From Thermococcus sp. (GTDB lineage: Archaea > Methanobacteriota_B > Thermococci > Thermococcales > Thermococcaceae), in contig DRGF01000216.1 of assembly GCA_011050175.1 (NCBI GenBank), positions 1-9,634 on the forward strand: DNA of 9,634 bases. Direction: 5' to 3'. This document shows, in pieces, positions 6,761-9,634 of the stretch. How positions within the stretch are numbered: the stretch's first letter is position 1; each line of letters starts with the position of its first letter. The notes under the pieces are model-generated. The model saw only the letters and a list, made by a program, of their open reading frames with translations, made no database searches and had not been told where the DNA came from. The translations under genes and the position numbers were made by a program.

Positions 6761-6793
6761 AGCCCGAAGCTGACCATCCCACTGAACGAGTTC

Positions 6794-6819
6794 ATCCAAT
6801 TGCCCTTTCGGGGTTGGAT
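6794..6819 (+). promoter_or_regulatory. Imperfect inverted repeat abutting the lrgA TATA box
   Basis: Arms ATCCAA (6794-6799) and TTGGAT (6814-6819) surround an inner CCC (6803-6805) and GGG (6810-6812) pair with a TTTC loop. The right arm occupies the BRE position of the lrgA promoter and runs into its T run. It could be an operator that blocks TFB/TBP loading, or, read as RNA, a hairpin followed by TTTTT that terminates readthrough from the operon upstream. Confidence 0.4.
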
Positions 6820-6827
6820 TTTTATAT
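6819..6827 (+). promoter_or_regulatory. TATA box of lrgAB, predicting a leaderless transcript
   Basis: TTTTTATAT is centred 26 bp before the A of the lrgA start codon at 6849. Archaeal transcription starts about 25-27 bp downstream of the TATA centre, so the mRNA should begin at or within a base or two of the ATG. No Shine-Dalgarno-like purine run precedes the gene (the upstream sequence is ATACAAAACT), which agrees with a leaderless message. Confidence 0.65.
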
Positions 6828-6848
6828 GTTGAACCAATATACAAAACT

Positions 6849-7196
6849 ATGAAGCCCTACCGCGGACTTGCGATAATATTCGGCTTCTACGCAATCGGGG
6901 AGCTCACCAGCTCGGCGCTCGACCTCCCAGTGCCAGGGAGCGTGCTCGGGATGCTCTTTCTCCTTGGGGCACTTCTCTCAGGCGCCGTAAAGCTGGAATG
7001 GGTGGAAGGCGAGGCAGAGTTCCTCGTGAGGAACATGAGCGTCATGTTCATCCCTCCGGGGGTAGGGATAATCACGTACACAGCCCTCATAAGAAGCCAA
7101 GCCGTCCCAATACTCGGCGCGCTGATCATCAGCTTCCTGGTCACTTTCGCCATAACCGCAAAGACCGTCGAATTCCTCAGGAGGGGAAGAGAATGA
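6849..7196 (+). CDS. lrgA: CidA/LrgA family membrane protein
   Basis: A 115-residue integral membrane protein with four hydrophobic segments at about 5-25, 29-48, 64-81 and 86-106 and a basic C-terminus (RRGRE). The family motif LPVPGSVLGMLFLL (26-39) and MSVMFIPPGVGIITY (63-77) are clear. In bacteria CidA/LrgA proteins are holin-like and work with LrgB/CidB; plant and bacterial relatives of the pair move small organic acids such as glycolate or pyruvate. The archaeal role is not established, and export or uptake of a carboxylate is the more plausible inference than cell lysis. The start is fixed by the leaderless promoter geometry. Its stop overlaps the lrgB start by four bases (ATGA), so the two are translated together. 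Confidence 0.88.
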   Translation: MKPYRGLAIIFGFYAIGELTSSALDLPVPGSVLGMLFLLGALLSGAVKLEWVEGEAEFLVRNMSVMFIPPGVGIITYTALIRSQAVPILGALIISFLVTFAITAKTVEFLRRGRE

Positions 7197-7864
7197 ATCC
7201 GTACGGGATAACCCTAACCCTCGTCGTGTTCTACCTGTTCTCGGAGCTCCACGCGAGGAAAAAGGCCTTCTACACGAACCCAGTCCTTCTCTCGATAGCC
7301 ACAATCGCCGCAGTCCTCAGACTCGGCGGCTTCTCCTACGACTCTTACATGGAGAGTGCCGTCTTCCTTAAGTTTCTGCTCGGGCCGGCAGTGGTGAGCC
7401 TGGCCGTCCCGGTCTACAAGGGCAGGGAGACAATAAAAGCCTACGCAAGGGAGATAGCGCTTGGAACAACCGTCGGCGGGACGGTTGCAATCCTGAGCGC
7501 GTTCTACGTTGCCAAGCTCCTTGGCGGGAGCGAAGAGGTCATACTGAGCATGGCCCCGAAGAGCGTCACCACAGCCATAGCGATCGGCGTGAGCGAGAAG
7601 ATAGGCGGCATTCCGGTCCTAACCGCAGTCCTCGTGGTGCTCACCGGCCTCCTGGGCAACGCCTTCGCACCCGAGCTTCTAAACGTCATTAAGGTGCAGG
7701 ACAGAATAGCGAGGGGCCTGGCAACCGGTGTCAGCTCCCACGGCCTCGGGACGGCGAGAATAATAACCGAGGACGAGCTGGCGGGGGCGGTAAGCGGCCT
7801 GGCAATGGCCCTGAACGGTGTCTTCACTGCATTAGTCCTTCCGTACCTCATCGAAATCCTCTAG
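7193..7864 (+). CDS. lrgB: LrgB family membrane protein
   Basis: A 223-residue polytopic membrane protein, the normal partner of LrgA/CidA and homologous to the C-terminal half of the plant plastid glycolate/glycerate transporter PLGG1. Family signatures are LLGPAVVSLAVPVYK (62-76), APKSVTTAIA (121-130), and SHGLGTARI (182-190), with about six to seven hydrophobic segments. The start is the ATG at 7193 within ATGA, 6 nt after AGGAGGGG (7179-7186). A longer open frame extends upstream inside lrgA, but that extension is an out-of-frame shadow rich in Arg and His. The last 33 bp overlap the 3' end of the convergent tfx gene, so neither gene has private room for a terminator. The substrate cannot be read from the sequence. 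Confidence 0.9.
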   Translation: MNPYGITLTLVVFYLFSELHARKKAFYTNPVLLSIATIAAVLRLGGFSYDSYMESAVFLKFLLGPAVVSLAVPVYKGRETIKAYAREIALGTTVGGTVAILSAFYVAKLLGGSEEVILSMAPKSVTTAIAIGVSEKIGGIPVLTAVLVVLTGLLGNAFAPELLNVIKVQDRIARGLATGVSSHGLGTARIITEDELAGAVSGLAMALNGVFTALVLPYLIEIL

Positions 7865-8284
7865 GATGCACTCGCTGATACGCAGTCTGTCGTTGATGTC
7901 AAGGAACAGCGTGAAGTCACGCTTCGCTATCCTGTCGCTTATCGGGGCGTGCTCAACGAGAAAGGCAATTATCTCAGCCGTGCTGTAAGGCACCTTTACC
8001 CCCAGCTCGTCGGCCTTCCTGAAGAGCCTCTCCGGAACGGCGAATATGTCCTCCCCGGCCTTCACATCGACGCTTATCTTCGAGTTTATCTGCTCCCATA
8101 TCAGAAGGGTGTTTCGGGCTTTCTCGATCTTTTCCATAGCCCTTCTCTCCAGTATGCTGATGTTCGCCCTGCTGGTGCCCAGAAGCTCCGCGATTTCACT
8201 CTGCTTGAGGCCCTTCGCGCGGAGCCTGAGAATCCTAATCTGCTGATCGGTCAGAAAACTCCTGTTCCCCATTTTAAACACCAT
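7832..8284 (-). CDS. tfx: Tfx family DNA-binding protein
   Basis: A 150-residue transcription regulator. The N-terminal helix-turn-helix covers about residues 10-50 and includes FLTDQQIRILRLRAKG (10-25) and the recognition part SEIAELLGTSRANISILE (29-46), followed by RRAMEKIEKARNTL, the signature of Tfx. Tfx was described in Methanothermobacter as a binder of the promoter of the molybdenum formylmethanofuran dehydrogenase operon. A Thermococcus has no methanogenesis, so the target here must differ. The C-terminal 100 residues form a compact mixed domain without cysteines. The start is uncertain: the ATG at 8284 matches a leaderless transcript from the TATA box at 8306-8311, while the ATG at 8272 (MGNRSF) has only a GGTG about 6 nt upstream. 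The convergent, overlapping position beside lrgAB makes that operon a candidate target, by inference. Confidence 0.87.
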   Translation of the reverse strand: MVFKMGNRSFLTDQQIRILRLRAKGLKQSEIAELLGTSRANISILERRAMEKIEKARNTLLIWEQINSKISVDVKAGEDIFAVPERLFRKADELGVKVPYSTAEIIAFLVEHAPISDRIAKRDFTLFLDINDRLRISECILEDFDEVRKD

Positions 8285-8291
8285 AGTTTAA
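8274..8291. promoter_or_regulatory. Inverted repeat over the tfx start codon, candidate operator
   Basis: TTAAAC (8274-8279) and GTTTAA (8286-8291) are perfect 6-base arms around a 6-base spacer. The repeat spans both candidate start codons and the predicted transcription start, a position where a bound repressor would block initiation. Self-regulation by Tfx is possible but untested. Confidence 0.35.
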
Positions 8292-8305
8292 CAGTGCACG
8301 AAAGG

Positions 8306-8319
8306 TTAAAAGTTTTTCT
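8306..8319 (-). promoter_or_regulatory. BRE/TATA promoter of tfx
   Basis: On the minus strand GAGAAAAAC precedes TTTTAA (8306-8311). The TATA centre lies 25 bp before the ATG at 8284, predicting a leaderless message. Confidence 0.5.
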
Positions 8320-8326
8320 CGCTCAA

Positions 8327-8348
8327 ATATTTTAACTGAACAAAATAT
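8327..8348. promoter_or_regulatory. AT-rich inverted repeat upstream of the tfx promoter
   Basis: ATATTTT (8327-8333) and AAAATAT (8342-8348) form 7-base arms around an 8-base spacer, just upstream of the tfx BRE. Archaeal activators often bind there. Because it is pure A/T, chance occurrence in a spacer is a real alternative. Confidence 0.3.
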
Positions 8349-8427
8349 GCGCCAAAAACACACTCTCAAACAATGCAGCCATAAGAACCCATAACTTAAG
8401 ACGTTCAGAACAGGTGAAGGTTTCTGG

Positions 8428-8505
8428 TGGTCCCGCGGCCCGGATTTGAACCGGGGACCTGCGGATCTACAGTCCGCCGCCGCTCCCAGGCTAGGCTACC
8501 GCGGG
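8428..8505 (-). tRNA. tRNA-Tyr (anticodon GUA), CCA encoded
   Basis: The minus strand folds as a complete cloverleaf. The acceptor stem is CCCGCGG with CCGCGGG, giving C1-G72, the identity pair of archaeal tRNA-Tyr, then discriminator A73 and a genome-encoded CCA (8428-8430). The D arm has a three-pair stem GCC/GGC with the GGG-containing loop. The anticodon stem GCGGA/TCCGC closes a CTGTAGA loop with anticodon GTA. The T arm is CCCGG-TTCAAAT-CCGGG. No intron interrupts the anticodon loop. The gene is on its own with its own strong promoter upstream (8538-8550); no clean T-run terminator is visible right after the CCA. Confidence 0.96.
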
Positions 8506-8537
8506 ACCTTTGCCCGTTCCATAGTGTTCAGGGTAGG

Positions 8538-8550
8538 TTTATAAATTTTT
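8538..8550. promoter_or_regulatory. Palindromic TATA box shared by tRNA-Tyr (-) and the zinc-ribbon operon (+)
   Basis: TTTATAAA (8538-8545) is its own reverse complement. On the minus strand it follows a good BRE (GAGAAAAA) and would start transcription near 8515, about 10 nt before the mature tRNA. On the plus strand it would start transcription near 8567, about 9 nt before the ATG at 8576; the plus-strand BRE (GTAGG) is weaker. No other TATA-like box lies between the two genes. Confidence 0.6.
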
Positions 8551-8575
8551 CTCCCGACTTAGTGGGGGTGAGGGT

Positions 8576-9157
8576 ATGAAGCTGTACGAACCGGTCACGC
8601 TCGCGATGCCCCTCGCGAAGAGGATAGGCGAGTTCATACTTAACGAGGGCAGCCTCCCCGAGGGGGAGGAGATAAGGGAATTCATGAGGGAGTTTGGCCT
8701 CGAAGAGAGCTGCCTGGACAGGGGGATGGGGGTATACAGGACAAAGTTCCTGGTCGCCCTCGCGTTCCCGCGCAGAGAGAACGTCGTCATCGACGTCATC
8801 TCATCCAGCGGAGAGCTGAGCGACGCCGTTGAGGTCATAGCGTATAAGGACAATGAGCTGGGGGCCTTCGTCGTTGAGATACTGCCCGCAAACGACCTCG
8901 AGTACGAGGGCAACATTGGGATTGAGCCGATAATCATAAACGAGAAGACCCTCGAGCTGGAGAGCAACCCCGTCCTGGGCCACTTCGAGGGGGACGGTGA
9001 GGGATTATTCCTCGTTATAGATGGCGAGACCTACTCAAGGTGGAAGGAAAACGGCGACCCGCACACCTGCCCGATATGCGGCGGAGGGCTCGCCTGGAAA
9101 GGGGAGAGGGCATACTGCCAGGACTGTGGCTACGGAGTAAAGGTGGTGAAAGAATGA
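8576..9157 (+). CDS. Hypothetical protein with C-terminal zinc ribbon (193 aa)
   Basis: I do not recognise the main domain. Residues 1-155 are a soluble, acidic alpha/beta region: helices at about 8-23 and 30-41, then alternating strands from 52 to 153 (VYRTKFLVALAF, VVIDVIS, AVEVIAY, GAFVVEIL, LFLVIDG). The C-terminus is a classic zinc ribbon with CPIC (C165, C168) and CQDC (C181, C184) separated by 12 residues, expected to bind one Zn and often used for nucleic-acid or protein contact. The start is the ATG at 8576 with GGGGGTGAG (8564-8572 region) just upstream. Its stop overlaps the aldolase start (ATGA at 9154-9157), so the two are co-translated. A helper or regulatory role for the aldolase is possible but is inference only. 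Confidence 0.8.
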   Translation: MKLYEPVTLAMPLAKRIGEFILNEGSLPEGEEIREFMREFGLEESCLDRGMGVYRTKFLVALAFPRRENVVIDVISSSGELSDAVEVIAYKDNELGAFVVEILPANDLEYEGNIGIEPIIINEKTLELESNPVLGHFEGDGEGLFLVIDGETYSRWKENGDPHTCPICGGGLAWKGERAYCQDCGYGVKVVKE

Positions 9158-9634
9158 GCAGGGCTGTCAAGATCCAGCTGGTGAAGTACTCCAGGCTGGC
9201 CCACGAGAGGGGACTCACGGCGGCATTCGGTGGAAACCTGAGCATCCGGGAGGGAGACCTCATCTTCATCAAGGCCACGGGAGCAGTGATGGACGACATG
9301 ACGGCGGAGCAGGTTGCGGTCGGGGACATGGAGGGGCGGCAGGTCTCCGAAGTGAGGCCCTCAAGCGAGTACCGCCTCCACCTCGCGGTTTACAGGACAA
9401 GGCCCGACGTCAGGGCAATAGCACACCTCCATCCGCCGTACTCGATAGTGGCCTCCACCCTGCTCGAAGGCGAGCTGCCGATAATAACGCCCGAGGCCGA
9501 GATATACCTGAAGAGAATCCCCATAGCCCCGTTCAGGCCCGCCGGAACCCCGGAGCTGGCGGAGGTTACGGCGGAGGGGCTTAGAGAAGCGGACGCTGTT
9601 CTGATGGCGAAGCACGGCATAGTGACCGTGGGGA
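9154..9634 (+). CDS. Class II aldolase/adducin family protein, L-fuculose-phosphate aldolase-like (3' end cut by window)
   Basis: The first 160 residues are present; the gene continues past the window. It resembles zinc-dependent class II aldolases that cleave sugar phosphates to dihydroxyacetone phosphate and an aldehyde. Visible features: GGNLS (26-30) and ATGAVM (41-46) in the phosphate-binding region, PSSEYRLH (69-76) with the likely catalytic Glu72, the zinc ligands H91 and H93 in HLHPPYS (91-97), and the third zinc His154 in KHGIVTVG (153-160). The start is the ATG at 9154 with GGTGGTGAA (9142-9150) upstream, inside the ATGA overlap with the zinc-ribbon gene. All catalytic residues expected in this part are present. 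Family members differ in substrate (fuculose, ribulose or methylthioribulose phosphates), so the substrate is left open. Confidence 0.88.
   Translation, partial: MSRAVKIQLVKYSRLAHERGLTAAFGGNLSIREGDLIFIKATGAVMDDMTAEQVAVGDMEGRQVSEVRPSSEYRLHLAVYRTRPDVRAIAHLHPPYSIVASTLLEGELPIITPEAEIYLKRIPIAPFRPAGTPELAEVTAEGLREADAVLMAKHGIVTVG

Noticed and set aside
6998..7192. N-terminal extension of lrgB into lrgA
   Set aside because: The extra 65 residues are Arg/His-rich, hydrophilic and unlike any LrgB; the ATG at 7193 has a proper ribosome site and the usual ATGA overlap.
7949..8335. Plus-strand open frame opposite tfx
   Set aside because: Shadow of the helix-turn-helix gene on the other strand; it also covers the tfx promoter.
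1..9634. Search by eye for CRISPR repeats, transposase or integrase genes, defence islands and toxin-antitoxin pairs
   Set aside because: No regularly spaced repeats, no matching protein motifs, and no attachment-site-like duplication at the tRNA-Tyr 3' end within the window.

Overview
The window reads as a chromosomal segment of a hyperthermophilic archaeon of the Thermococcales, most likely a GC-rich Thermococcus. Every gene with a recognisable family fits this: an archaeal pantoate kinase fragment, a family 4 uracil-DNA glycosylase, an archaeal COG1964 radical SAM enzyme carrying a homing-endonuclease intein, a Tfx-type regulator, and a tRNA-Tyr with the C1-G72 pair typical of archaea. The promoters are archaeal (BRE plus TATA boxes about 25 bp before the predicted start sites) and the Shine-Dalgarno sites are of the GGAGGTGA type. 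The genus is inferred from protein likeness, not from a search.

Layout, left to right. Positions 1-97 (-) hold the N-terminus of pantoate kinase. Positions 170-1828 (-) encode an NhaC-type Na+/H+ antiporter with its own promoter. After an AT-rich spacer, 2137-3093 (-) holds a two-gene operon: an unrecognised helical 119-aa protein, then uracil-DNA glycosylase. Divergent from it, 3257-6704 (+) holds the centrepiece: a radical SAM enzyme resembling tetraether lipid synthase (Tes), interrupted by a 453-residue intein, followed by a translationally linked 101-aa protein. Positions 6849-7864 (+) encode an LrgA/LrgB membrane pair from a probably leaderless promoter. A tfx-like regulator (7832-8284, -) converges on lrgB and overlaps its last 33 bp. 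Then come tRNA-Tyr (8428-8505, -) and, divergently, a zinc-ribbon protein (8576-9157, +) whose stop overlaps the start of a class II aldolase that runs off the window end.

The strongest unusual signal is the intein. It is inserted immediately before the third cysteine of the CX3CX2C radical SAM motif, so that iron-sulfur ligand is also the +1 splicing nucleophile and the enzyme cannot hold its SAM cluster normally until the intein leaves. The intein keeps both LAGLIDADG motifs but has Ser instead of the usual penultimate His. Lesser signals are a palindromic TATA box probably shared by tRNA-Tyr and the zinc-ribbon operon, an inverted repeat against the lrgAB TATA box, and inverted repeats around the tfx promoter.

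I see no CRISPR array, insertion sequence, integrase, rRNA or defence system. Apart from the intein, this is ordinary housekeeping and accessory chromosome.
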